Both the position numbers and the translations under genes were made by a program. A DNA stretch of 64,000 nucleotides. Origin: Leuctra nigra (Eukaryota > Arthropoda > Insecta > Plecoptera > Leuctridae). The DNA is taken from assembly GCA_934045905.1 (NCBI GenBank), contig OW203770.1, positions 3,038,001 through 3,102,000 on the forward strand, in the 5' to 3' direction. The notes under the pieces were generated by a model that was not told the DNA's origin, made no database searches, and worked only from the letters and a program-made list of their open reading frames with translations. Position 1 is the first letter of the stretch. Every line of letters begins with the position of its first letter. Of the stretch, positions 35,113 to 44,193 are shown piece after piece.

Positions 35113-35475
35113 GTAGTGAGTTTGACCTTGAAGAGTTTTTTAATCGATTTTTATCAATATCTTTTACCAATTTAATTGTTAACAAAATAGGGCTTTGTAC
35201 GAGTATTCAGAACAGTTCAATGAAAATAATTTCATAGTTTGGAATAAGTTATTAGTTTTTTTTGTCCAACAGATGTTTAGTGCCATAATTTTACTAATTT
35301 TCGGGCACTAAACGTCTGTAGGACAAAGTAAATCTAATAAACCATTCCAAGCTATGGAATTATTCTCAATGAACTGTTCTGAATACTCGTACACAGCCTT
35401 ATTTTGTTAACAATTACATTGGTAAAAGATATTGATAAAAATCGATTAAAAACTCTTCAAGATCAAACTCACTAC
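35113..35475. mobile_element. Foldback MITE, intact copy
   Basis: GTAGTGAGTTTGACCTTGAA at the left and its near-complement ending CTCACTAC at the right; palindromic over the full length. Truncated relative at 1506-1815. Confidence 0.85.
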
Positions 35476-35488
35476 CCTTAACTCTTAT

Positions 35489-35745
35489 ATCACACTGTAC
35501 AATTCAAGTCTTCATATTTGAATTGCCCAATATGGCTTGTGTGAGAGAAAATAATCCAAATCTGGCAATTCTTGGTTTAGAATCTGTTCTATTTTCCCAA
35601 CTGATTGGACAATTTGAGATGAAATGGTTGTAAAAACATAAAGCTAACCTAACCTCAAACCATGAAAGTGCAATACAAAAACAAGATTTGAGTGTTGGAG
35701 ATTTGAATTGGCCAACTTCAATTGCATAGTGTGATACCCACTGTA
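35489..35745. repeat. Small TIR element
   Basis: TATCACACTGTACAATT and an imperfect complement ending TAGTGTGATA. Confidence 0.5.
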
Positions 35746-35784
35746 GACGATCGTGATCTCTTCCAATGATATTTACATTGTACC

Positions 35785-35831
35785 CCCCCCCCCCCCTCCC
35801 CCTTCCTTATAAAGCTCTTTCCTACGCGCCT
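35785..35831. mobile_element. Right end of a CAGGCGCGTAGG-family element
   Basis: C-rich run then TTTCCTACGCGCCTG; see the left end at 32918. Confidence 0.55.
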
Positions 35832-35982
35832 GTCTTTGATTCTGTTCTCGAAATATCAAAACCTTAAACGTATCAAGCTCATACATATATTTATATTGTT
35901 CCTAAAACAATAAACTCTCATTAGGTAATTAAAAATGTAATTTTTTATTGACACAAACTCATTTTTTAAAATATGAATCCAT

Positions 35983-36266
35983 CGGAACAGATTGGGTGAG
36001 TGGTTAACGCTCTGAACTTGTATTCCGGAGGCCCGGGTTCGATTCCCGCCGCCGTCCTTCCTGACTGGGTTTTTTTTCGTGGTTTTCCCTCAGTCGACAG
36101 GCAAATGCTGGGAAGGTACCCTACTAATAGGCCACGACCGCCTCCTTCCCACCTTCCATCCTTACCTACTCTTCACCATCATCTCCCAATCATCATCATA
36201 ATCATTCATCCGTCGCCATTAGCCTCGCTGCAGAACAGTGCGACGTTAAGTTCCAGACAAAAAAAA
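35983..36266 (+). mobile_element. tRNA-derived SINE, full length
   Basis: The best copy: A-box GAGTGGTTAACGC (near 35998), B-box GGTTCGATTCC (36036-36046), body, and an A-rich tail (36259-36268). Confidence 0.9.
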
Positions 36267-36344
36267 TCAACCTTCGTAATAATACAAAATCTTGTTATCT
36301 ACTGATAGCTACTTTTTACATTATTGTAAGTGGTGATGAATTCT

Positions 36345-36670
36345 ATAAATACCCATTCATAGCTTGCACGAACTTCTTTTGTTTTATATCAGCAATGCTA
36401 AATTATTGAATTGTCCACCCATTACGTTGGCACGTTGACGGGTCAGATTTATAACTTTATTGAGGCAAACCGATGTATTTTTGTAATGTGAGTGATTCCT
36501 CTTCGTACTAAAGAAATCTCCGGAGCCTATAAAATTTCCCAGGTACTCATTAACTATAAAATATCGTCAAAAAAGCAGAGAATCACAGCTATTCTGCGTG
36601 CCATTAAGATGGCGACGGCAACAATGAGATGACATCACATGCAATCACCTATAAGTTGGTTATACAATGT
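36345..36670 (-). repeat. Long dispersed repeat, arm 2 (inverted)
   Basis: Reverse complement of 30670-31010 with scattered differences, ending CAATGAGATGACATCACATG. Confidence 0.75.
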
Positions 36671-36729
36671 CGCTATGCAATCAACACATAAACAATGCAA
36701 GCCACCACCTGTAGAGGCTGGTTTCTGTT

Positions 36730-36850
36730 AGCGCGATTACCGCTCAGTCTAGTGGTAGTTTTCACGTCTACTATCAGAGCATGACGTCAGAGATAGATCA
36801 CATCACTGCGCATGCGCGACGCGGTAATTAAGCCCGGCCATCGAGATGAG
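36730..36850. promoter_or_regulatory. CpG-rich patch with CRE and NRF1-like sites
   Basis: ATGACGTCAGAG and TGCGCATGCGCGAC lie within 45 bp. The pairing is typical of CpG promoters, but no gene follows on either strand within reach. Confidence 0.3.
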
Positions 36851-36904
36851 TGCATAGTGTAGTAGCACGGCCACTAGAGCTGCCACATTTTATTGGATTA
36901 CTTA

Positions 36905-37063
36905 GGGCCGGTATTACCAAAGTTAATCTGAGCCGGATTAACTAAATATTGGACTAAATTGATGGCACAGCCAATCAGATGCCTCAAAATGATTGAAACA
37001 GTTGAATTTAATCCAAAAGTTAGTTAATCCAGCACAATTAAACTTTGGTAATACCGGGCCTTA
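36905..37063. mobile_element. Small TIR element (GGGCCGGTATTACC)
   Basis: GGGCCGGTATTACCAAAGTT and AACTTTGGTAATACCGGGCC are inverted. A degenerate end appears at 40390-40402, just upstream of the NLR gene. Confidence 0.75.
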
Positions 37064-37392
37064 CAATAATATTCATGATTTTTTGTATTTCCTAGTTTTT
37101 ACATATATAAGACTTTTAGTTAAGTTTATTCGTGGGGGGTGGGGGGAGAGGTTTATTACGTATTTCCTATAATTAATATTATAATCTAATTATTAGAACA
37201 ATCTTTCTAGAAAAGTTTTAAGCTAAGTAAGGTAGACAGCCAAATTAACATATCTTCAAAAGTGACTCCATTTATATCAAAACTAAGTACCTCAGCAGGA
37301 TTTTCATAAAAACTACCTAGAATACTTGAGGTTGGTCGAACATTTTCGACGACTGTCATTTTCAGACAACAAAGTGATGCGTGGTTTCGGTG

Positions 37393-37652
37393 GTTTTTAA
37401 CGTCGCACTGTTCTACAACTAGACTAATGGCGACGGATGAATGATTATGATGATGATTGGTAGATGTTTATGAAGAATAGGTAAGGTTGGACGGTGGAAA
37501 GGAGACTGTCGTGACCTATTAGTAGGAAACCTTCCCATCATTTACCTCTTGACTGAGGGAAACCACGTTAAACCTGAGTCATGAAAGTGACTTTGAATTT
37601 GAACCCGAACCCAGTACCTCCAGACAAGTACGTAACATTGCTTCTGAGCCAC
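37393..37652 (-). mobile_element. Diverged SINE copy
   Basis: Body and head recognisable with many substitutions (AACGTCGCACTGTTCTACAA start). Confidence 0.65.
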
Positions 37653-37888
37653 TTTTAATTAGCTCAATTCGTTAGTTTTACTCAGGTTTGATTTTAATAT
37701 ATCTTGGAAAATCGGCCTTATTTAAAACTATCGAGTTAAATCATGGCTCTGCCTTTTCAAATATATCAAAAGCGGCTCTGCTTTTCACATAATGTAATAT
37801 GCCTACTTTTAATCTATAGCTGAATGAAGCAAATCGTATAATATGTAATAAACGTATGTATAAATGAAAATGAAAAAAAAATATATAT

Positions 37889-38335
37889 ACCGGGTGGTGC
37901 AAAAAAAATCCCACTGATTAAGAGGTCACTTTATCGAAACTATTATAGATAGGATTCTGAAATTTTTACACATATTAGAAAACATACCAAAATTTAATAT
38001 GTGCAAGTTTCAAAAACATTACTATTGTAGGAAAAAAGTTACAGCTGTACAAATTTGGTTGTCAAAAAATTGATTATACGGAGCTTAAATAGCGCGAGTC
38101 GAGAAAACTTCCAATGGCCGGGACGCTGTTTCTTCAAAACTAATGACGATATCAAGCTGAAAATTTAAAATTTTATTGAAAATATATTAAGATCAATGTA
38201 TAAAATTTTCAATCAATTTGAATAAATGGAACAAAAATTATGGAATCTTGAAGTTTCAAAATCATATCTACAATAGTTTTGATATAGTGACCTCTTAATC
38301 AGGGGTATTTTTTTTGCGCCACACGGTATGTAATG
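37889..38335. mobile_element. TIR element (ACCGGGTGGTGCAAAAAAAA)
   Basis: The left end and the complement ending TTTGCGCCACACGGT enclose ATTAAGAGGTCACTTTATCG arms. A second left end lies at 38573-38650. Confidence 0.75.
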
Positions 38336-38389
38336 TAACGTTAATGAAAGCAGACGCAACTGTACTAGTGGCTGTTCTCTACATACTAG

Positions 38390-38520
38390 CATGGAGTCAC
38401 ACTCCATGCGCATGCGCAAAGCGTGACGTCATGATGAGTTCAACTCGCTAATTGTCAGCGCTTGTAATTAACACTGCGCTAATGAGCTTCACGCATGCGC
38501 ATGGACATGGATTATATAAC
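38390..38520. promoter_or_regulatory. NRF1-like and CRE motifs in an inverted arrangement
   Basis: CCATGCGCATGCGCAAAGCG, GTGACGTCATGA and CACGCATGCGCATGG occur within 130 bp. The outer motifs are inverted copies, so this could be a repeat rather than a promoter. Confidence 0.3.
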
Positions 38521-38660
38521 ATGCAGATGACACCGGGTTACACAGTGTCATGGGTCAGAGTGTCAGCCTTTATACCGGGAGGCGCAAACAAAAAGTCAAC
38601 CTGATTGAGAGGTCACTACATCGAAACTATAGAAGATAAAGGGCTGAGAGTTTCACATTA

Positions 38661-39207
38661 GGTCTGTTCGTTTTGCTTACTGCACTTTACTGCTCACTGC
38701 AAATCCGTTCGTTTTGCATCAAACTTGCTGTTCCGTCACTGCGATTGTGTTCGATTTGACACTGACAGTAGCTGCGCAGTGACTGCTCTTACAGCTGGGT
38801 AGGGAGGTGATGTAAATGCAGTAACTTTGCAGTAGGCGGCAAAATGGCCCATGTTTGAAATGTAAAATGTGTTTCTTATGGATGGATAGTGAAAAAACGC
38901 CTAAGGAGGAGGGAAATGAGTATTTGTTTCAGAGTTTAGTTTAGTTATATGTTATGAAATGATACATATTTATATAAAAATGCATTGGGATTAGACAAGA
39001 ATTCTATAAATGCAGAACATAACCTCACTTATTTTTACATTCTTCCCGCCAAATTCACAAACCTCCCAACCAATAGGAAAAGGCCAGTCTGCCATCCTGC
39101 TGCAAATGCGTTCGTTTTGTGTTGGTACAGCAAGCTACTGCAAGAGTTACCATGGGCCTACTGTAAGCTGCTGCTACTGCAACTGCAGTAAGCAAAACGA
39201 ACAGACC
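38661..39207. mobile_element. TIR element (GGTCTGTTCGTTTTGC)
   Basis: GGTCTGTTCGTTTTGCTTAC and GTAAGCAAAACGAACAGACC are inverted, with TA outside on each side. It has cut the repeat begun at 38573. Short ORFs inside show no domain. Confidence 0.8.
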
Positions 39208-39230
39208 TATTGTATAGTACAAATATGAGT

Positions 39231-39485
39231 AAGCGAACGGGAAGAGCACGGTTCATCAAAGCAATTGTTTGAAATTTCTTTTCACGCTGATAAAATTTTA
39301 AAAAATCAGATAGTAACGACACATTACAGTTTAATAGACTAAATGATGCCGCACACTGCAGTACTTTATGACACTTGGTACGACTTTAAAGTGTTACCTA
39401 AATACGATTATTTTACTAAAAAATATCGTATTTAACACTTTAAGGTCGTAACAGAAGCAATAGTGTACTCCAGTGTGTGGCAAGT
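39231..39485. mobile_element. Palindromic TTAA MITE, decayed copy
   Basis: The interior (AAAAATCAGATAGTAACGAC, AAATACGATTATTTTA) matches copies 1-3, but the ends are lost. Confidence 0.65.
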
Positions 39486-40076
39486 GGGTTTTTCACGGAG
39501 AGAGCAAGTCAAAAATTAAGCAATCAGTGTAATAGAGCTTCCTTCCAGTTCGTCAGAATAGCCCAAGATAATCGAATACTTAATCAAATGTTGTCTGGTC
39601 AATATGTCTCCGATTGACCTGATTTTTTTATGTAGATTCCCAAAAGATGTCTCTTGAGGCCACACGTTTTCCTCGTAACAAAAGTTTGCACACTGATCTA
39701 TAAAGCCCAATTTACACGGTATTTCTTGGACAACTTATGTGTCACATTCGAATTTTTAATACAATTTTGGGTTTACACGATGCAACTTTTTGTTACAGAA
39801 TTATATCATTTAGAACATGTCCTAATTCCCATCAAGAAGTGTGGCACAGAAGTTGATCAAGAAATTGCTCCGTTTAACGTAGCTAATGTTGTACATAAAA
39901 CATTTATTTTTCGAAATGTCTCTGCCTTGCAACAAGGTATACAAATAATCAATAAACAAATACTGCTCTAGCTCCATATCTGTGTCACTTATCGATAAAA
40001 CTAAATTCTTGAGAAGATAACAACTGATAAACAAATATGCGAATTAATCAGTTATCATAACTCTTGGACGCAGCAG
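39486..40076. other. No gene recognised upstream of the NLR gene
   Basis: AT-rich; no TATA box or start site could be pinned down for the downstream gene. Confidence 0.4.
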
Positions 40077-40148
40077 AGTTCTTAAAGCAGTGAGTTCTTA
40101 AAGCAGTGAGTTCTTGAAGCAGTGAGTTCTTAATGCAGAAAGTTCTTT
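40077..40148. repeat. 16-bp tandem repeat
   Basis: GAGTTCTTAAAGCAGT repeated about four times. It lies 360 bp upstream of the NLR start codon. Confidence 0.75.
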
Positions 40149-40484
40149 ACATAATATGTATTTATTCAATGCGTATGTGAGTTAGTAAGTTTTGTCTAAG
40201 CGGCCATATCATCATAGTTTAAGCTAAACTTCGGAAATGTAGTGTATTGCCATTATACAGGCAAAGCTGAAATAGACTAAGATCAATGTAGCCTGAGGTT
40301 ATAATTTAAGCTGAGGGAATAAGCTTCGAAATTGAACTGCAGTATATAATGGTAATACAGCGAGTTTTCTGAAGTGGAGTTTAAACTTAAATACCGGCCC
40401 TTAGACGAAATAATTACTCAGAATAACTCAAAACGTTGGTCAGTAAAACAATTCAGACGAAACCATTAAGTGTGAATAAAATTT

Positions 40485-40505
40485 ATGACGTGTTCAGTGG
40501 CGTGA
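40485..40505 (+). promoter_or_regulatory. Upstream ORF of the NLR gene
   Basis: ATG ACG TGT TCA GTG GCG TGA ends two bases before the main ATG at 40508. If the transcript includes it, reinitiation or leaky scanning would limit translation. The main ATG has the better context (A at -3, G at +4). Confidence 0.4.
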
Positions 40506-40507
40506 TC

Positions 40508-41956
40508 ATGGGTGTTAGTGTGCAGCAGTGGCGTGCGGTGATAGGCAGTTGGTGCAGCAGTGGCGGACCATGCAGGTGGGGGGAAGTGGAAGCAGGTTCA
40601 CGAGTGTTGCCGCTGCTTCTCCTGGCAGCACTCTTGCTGATAGCAGGCGTGGAGTTGAACCCGGGACCCAAGTCGAACCCAGGACCTAAGGAGTTGGACC
40701 CAGGACCCAATGAGTTGGACCCAGGTCCCAAGGTGTTGAACCCGGGACCCAAGGAGTTGGACCCAGGTCCCAAGGAGTTGAACCCAGGACTCAATGAGTT
40801 CCCAGGACCCAAGGAGTTGAACCCGGGACCCAAGGAGTTGGACCCAGGTCCCAAGGAGTTGGACCCAGGACTCAAGGAGTTGAACCCAGGACCCAAGGAG
40901 TTGAACCCGGGACCCAAGGAGTTGGACCCAGGTCCCAAGGAGTTGAACCCAGGACTCGATGAGTTCCCAGTACCCAAGGAGTTGAACCCGGGACCCAAGG
41001 AGTTGGACCCAGGTCCCAAGGAGTTGGACCCAGGACTCAAGGAGTTGAACCCAGGACCCAAGGAGTTGAACCCGGGACCCAAGGAGTTGAACCCAGGTCC
41101 CAAGGAGTTGAACCCAGGACTCGATGAGTTCCCAGGACCCAAGGAGTTGGACCCGGGACCCAAGACGTCGAACCCAGGACCCAAGGAAGGAAATGACGAG
41201 TCGCATGGTTCTGATTTAGACCCCCAAGAACTGTATAAAGACACGAAAGACAAGTTGATACCTGTGGCTGAATCAGAGAGGAATCAACAAATACGTGAGC
41301 TTAAGAAGAAATTGAAAGACCAGGAAAATACCACAAATAATTGGGACAAAGAAAAGTTGCAATTGGAAAAGAAAATTGATGAACTTAAGATGAATGCAGA
41401 AAAACTGGATTCTGAAAATTCACAATTAGAACAGGAAATGGCAGAACAGCAGAAGAAAGCTGAGAATGAAATCAAGGAATTGGAAAAGAAAATTAATGAA
41501 CAGAAGAAGAATGCAGAAAATCTATCTTTAGAAAAGTCACAGTTAAAACATGGAATGGAAGAACAGAAGAAAAAAGCTGAGAGTGAAACCAAGGAAGTGG
41601 AAAAGAAAATTGATGAACTCGAGAAGAAGGCAGAAAAACTAGAATCAGAAAAGTCACGGTTTAAGTTATCATCATACCTAAACACAAGGGAAAATTTGTT
41701 ACCTGTTTCTGAGCCAGAGTTGAGGAAAGTAGTGCTACATCTTAGGATAGAACTCCAAAATGGATTCAGTAAGTTGGAACAACAAATAGAAGAGCAAAAG
41801 AAGATAGCAGAAGAATTATCAAAGGAAAAGCTTCAGTTGGAAAAGAGGCTGCAAGAAGAAATAGCATTAAAGGAGAAAGCACAAGAACAAGTCAAGGAAA
41901 AGTCGCTAGGGGTTGAGAAGATTGCAGAACATCAAGGCAACGAAAAGACAATTGAG
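40508..41956 (+). CDS. NLR gene exon 1: leader, 2A-like motif, NPGP array, coiled coil
   Basis: This encodes residues 1-483 of the predicted protein. A hydrophobic segment (about residues 33-46, PLLLLAALLLIAG) runs straight into GVELNPGP (47-54). That matches the 2A consensus D-(V/I)-E-x-N-P-G-P except that D is G. There follow about 26 units of 6-7 residues (LNPGPKE, LDPGPKE, LNPGLDE, FPGPKE) to residue 227, then an acidic linker and a Lys/Glu-rich heptad coiled coil (about 240-480) in which a segment ending LIPVAESE/LLPVSEPE occurs twice. The start is the first in-frame ATG after the stop at 40424. The donor GAG|GTAAGA at 41957 leaves phase 0. Antisense ORFs over the array are shadows of the repeat. 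In sea-urchin NLRs, leader-2A N-termini act either in recoding or as signal sequences; that either applies here is inference. Confidence 0.8.
40649..41188 (+). repeat. 21-bp coding repeat (NPGP array)
   Basis: In-frame units around AAGGAGTTGAACCCAGGACC, about 26 copies. About 11 encode NPGP and 7 encode DPGP. A higher-order period of roughly eight units is visible (each block ends LNPGLxE-FPxPKE). All units keep the reading frame, which argues for selection or recent expansion. Confidence 0.9.
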
Positions 41957-42159
41957 GTAAGACAGACATTGACGACTCTTCAAGCTCCCCGATTTCCCTA
42001 TACCTAATATCTAGTCAAATAACATGGTTCACTATTTCATGTTGAGCAACGCAGATATAGATCAAATATGTTATATATTGCGCTGCTTCTTCTTATTTAC
42101 ATCGTCATCGCCTTATTGTTGTAAGTTTGTGTTTCTCATGAACATGTTTCAACTTACAG
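41957..42159 (+). other. NLR gene intron 1 (predicted)
   Basis: GTAAGA to TTTCAACTTACAG, 203 bp. Reading through would give a stop at 42005, which supports removal. Confidence 0.7.
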
Positions 42160-42188
42160 GCCGATCCAGCTGCAGCTGTGAATGCAGG
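42160..42188 (+). CDS. NLR gene exon 2 (29-nt small exon)
   Basis: The acceptor TTTCAACTTACAG precedes GCCGATCCAGCTGCAGCTG, encoding ADPAAAVNA plus two bases of a Gly codon; the donor is GCAGG|GTGAGT. It enters in phase 0 and leaves in phase 2, exactly what exon 1 and exon 3 require. No conserved domain; a linker between the coiled coil and the nuclease-like region. It is supported only by splice signals and frame. Confidence 0.6.
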
Positions 42189-42269
42189 GTGAGTTGAGTC
42201 AACGCCATTACGCAGGCATGTTCAAAAAGTATGACGTCATAGAATGGCCGGGAATAAAATGGGCCGATC

Positions 42270-42328
42270 CACTTTTGCGCGTATCCGTGCTCGCTGATCA
42301 ACGCGTTACACATAGCGTTTTCCTAGTA
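42270..42328 (+). mobile_element. Solo Helitron-like 3' terminus
   Basis: CGTGCTCGCTGATCAACGCG, loop, GCGTTTTCCTAG followed by T; no matching 5' end upstream within intron 2. Confidence 0.65.
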
Positions 42329-42686
42329 AAATACAGTTGTTATCAGACTAATCAAAGGTCACCTGCCATCATAAAGCGGATCTCTGAGCCCTCCCACTCA
42401 TACAGTGTTGCCAACCAAAATGTACAGGAAAACGGGTACATTAAAATAAACTACAGCATTATACACCACATGCCAATTTTTCCAAAAGATGCTATGTTCA
42501 GGAAAGGTTTATCGAACCATTTTGAAGTTCACACGAGGCTATGTTTTGCATGACCGCCATGTTAGAGTAGAATTACACAATACTTTAATGTGATAAAACT
42601 ATTATAGGAAATTATATCAATTAAGTTATTTCTTCTTGGTAAATTATGGGGTAGAATAAAATTGTACAGTTTAACGATTTCGTACG

Positions 42687-44135
42687 AAGATGTTCATAAA
42701 GTATGTCACGCAAAAACGGCCACTTTTTAACCCCCCTCCCCCCTTGTCTCAAGTTGTCACACTTTTTACAACCCCCCCCCCCCCCCCCCCCCCCTAAAAA
42801 GTATGTCACACCTGCAGACCCCCTCCCCCCCACAAAAAACACAAAATTCGTATTTTCACTATAGAAAACATACATTGAAAGAATAACCTTTTACTGATTT
42901 ATTGCAAAATTTTACATAGAATGAGAAAACAAGAAAATTGGTAGAATTATTGAGCGAGCGTAGCGAGCGTCACCACGGTACTCTTATGGCACTTTCTCTG
43001 TGTGTTTTTTTTTTTTTTGTGTGGTCACAGCCCAGGTCAAACCGCTCAAGCAATCGATCTGAAATTTTGTACACATACTAACGTAATCTATGAGGTCCCT
43101 GGGATCGTTTTTGAACGGGCTCCTGTGATTGGTTCAAATTTTAAAAAAAATATCTTTCGATTGGTTGTTCCGATCAATTTGAAATTTAGCGAAGTCATTT
43201 CAACCAACAATTTACCCAATCATAATAAATTTCAGCCAAATCCTCCCATTGGTTCAAATTTGAAACCATTTTTACGGTGATTTTTGTAATTTAAACTAGA
43301 ACAGATTGACCGATCAACTTGAAACTTTGCGTGGTCATTGGTACCAACATTTTAGATATTTTTGTAAATTTTCAGTCTAATCTGTCATTATTTTCAAAGG
43401 TTTTGTCATTTTAAGGTCATTTTATTCCATAATCTTGAAAAATGTATACTTAATTGTCATCCCTGCCTTCTTTAAGCTTCTGTTCCAAGGCAAGGCCTGT
43501 AGAGCAGCCAAGCTATCCACAATGTACAGTAAAATGAAAGCATTTTTGAGCTAGCGCATAAAATCGGATGCAGTACGAAGGCCAAATCCTCTAATTGGTT
43601 TAAGTTTAAATAATGTCTTTTGATTGGTCGACAATATAAATGTTCACATTAAGTTCAAATTTTGCATGGTGATCAAGACCAACTTAATATTAAATTTTAC
43701 ATATTGTAAGCCCAATCAGTCAAGTATTAATTGTAATTTTACGAGTTTAGAATGGGATGTTACAAGAGATTTCTGGAGAAGGTATGTAGGTAAGACTTCA
43801 CGACACAATGGATCTGTTATTCATCCAGAGTATTATGGAGATTGAAAAATTGCAGAGAAAATCGTCTTGTGCCGTGTCGTGTATCATGACTATGGGGATG
43901 TTGCATGTTCTGTGCTCGCTCATCAACGCGTTACACTGAGCGTTTTCCTAGTATTACTACTTACTTAAATACTTGCCCTAAAGAGAGGGAAAATAAAAAA
44001 TCTCAGTTGAGAATAAAATTATGTGATATTTCTTTTTGCTAAAACATAGGAAAAAAAAGACACAACAAACAGTCCGTACGCGTCGTCCGTCTGCATCAAT
44101 TGTGCATCGGCCTATACTTTATAAACAGCCCCAAA
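42687..44135. mobile_element. TIR element (AGGGGCTTTT family) split by Helitron copy 7
   Basis: 42687-42949 and 43952-44135 together align with 21805-22337. A long C run lies at 42770-42795. Confidence 0.8.
42950..43951 (+). mobile_element. Non-autonomous Helitron-like element, copy 7
   Basis: Starts TTGAGCGAGCG and ends CGTTTTCCTAG. The flanks GAATTA and TATTACTAC join to give the uninterrupted sequence at 22096-22112, so the boundaries are exact to one base and no target duplication was made. Confidence 0.92.
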
Positions 44136-44193
44136 GGCGGAAATTTGATGGTCCGTTCTAAGTGGGCTATAACCTCTATGCTTGATTCCACAG

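Larger units (their letters stand above)
42189..44193 (+). other. NLR gene intron 2 (predicted), filled with mobile DNA
   Basis: GTGAGT to CTTGATTCCACAG, 2005 bp. It contains a solo Helitron 3' end (42270-42328), a TIR element (42687-44135) and Helitron copy 7 inside that element. Confidence 0.65.

Noticed and set aside
35650..35665. Insect telomere repeat (CCTAA)n
   Set aside because: Only two units (CTAACCTAACCT); chance occurrence.
40436..40507. Longer start of the NLR exon at 40436
   Set aside because: The codon there is TTG; the first in-frame ATG is 40508, with a better context.
40483..41253. Antisense ORFs of 202 and 256 codons opposite the NPGP array
   Set aside because: They are mirror products of the 21-bp repeat, with no other support.
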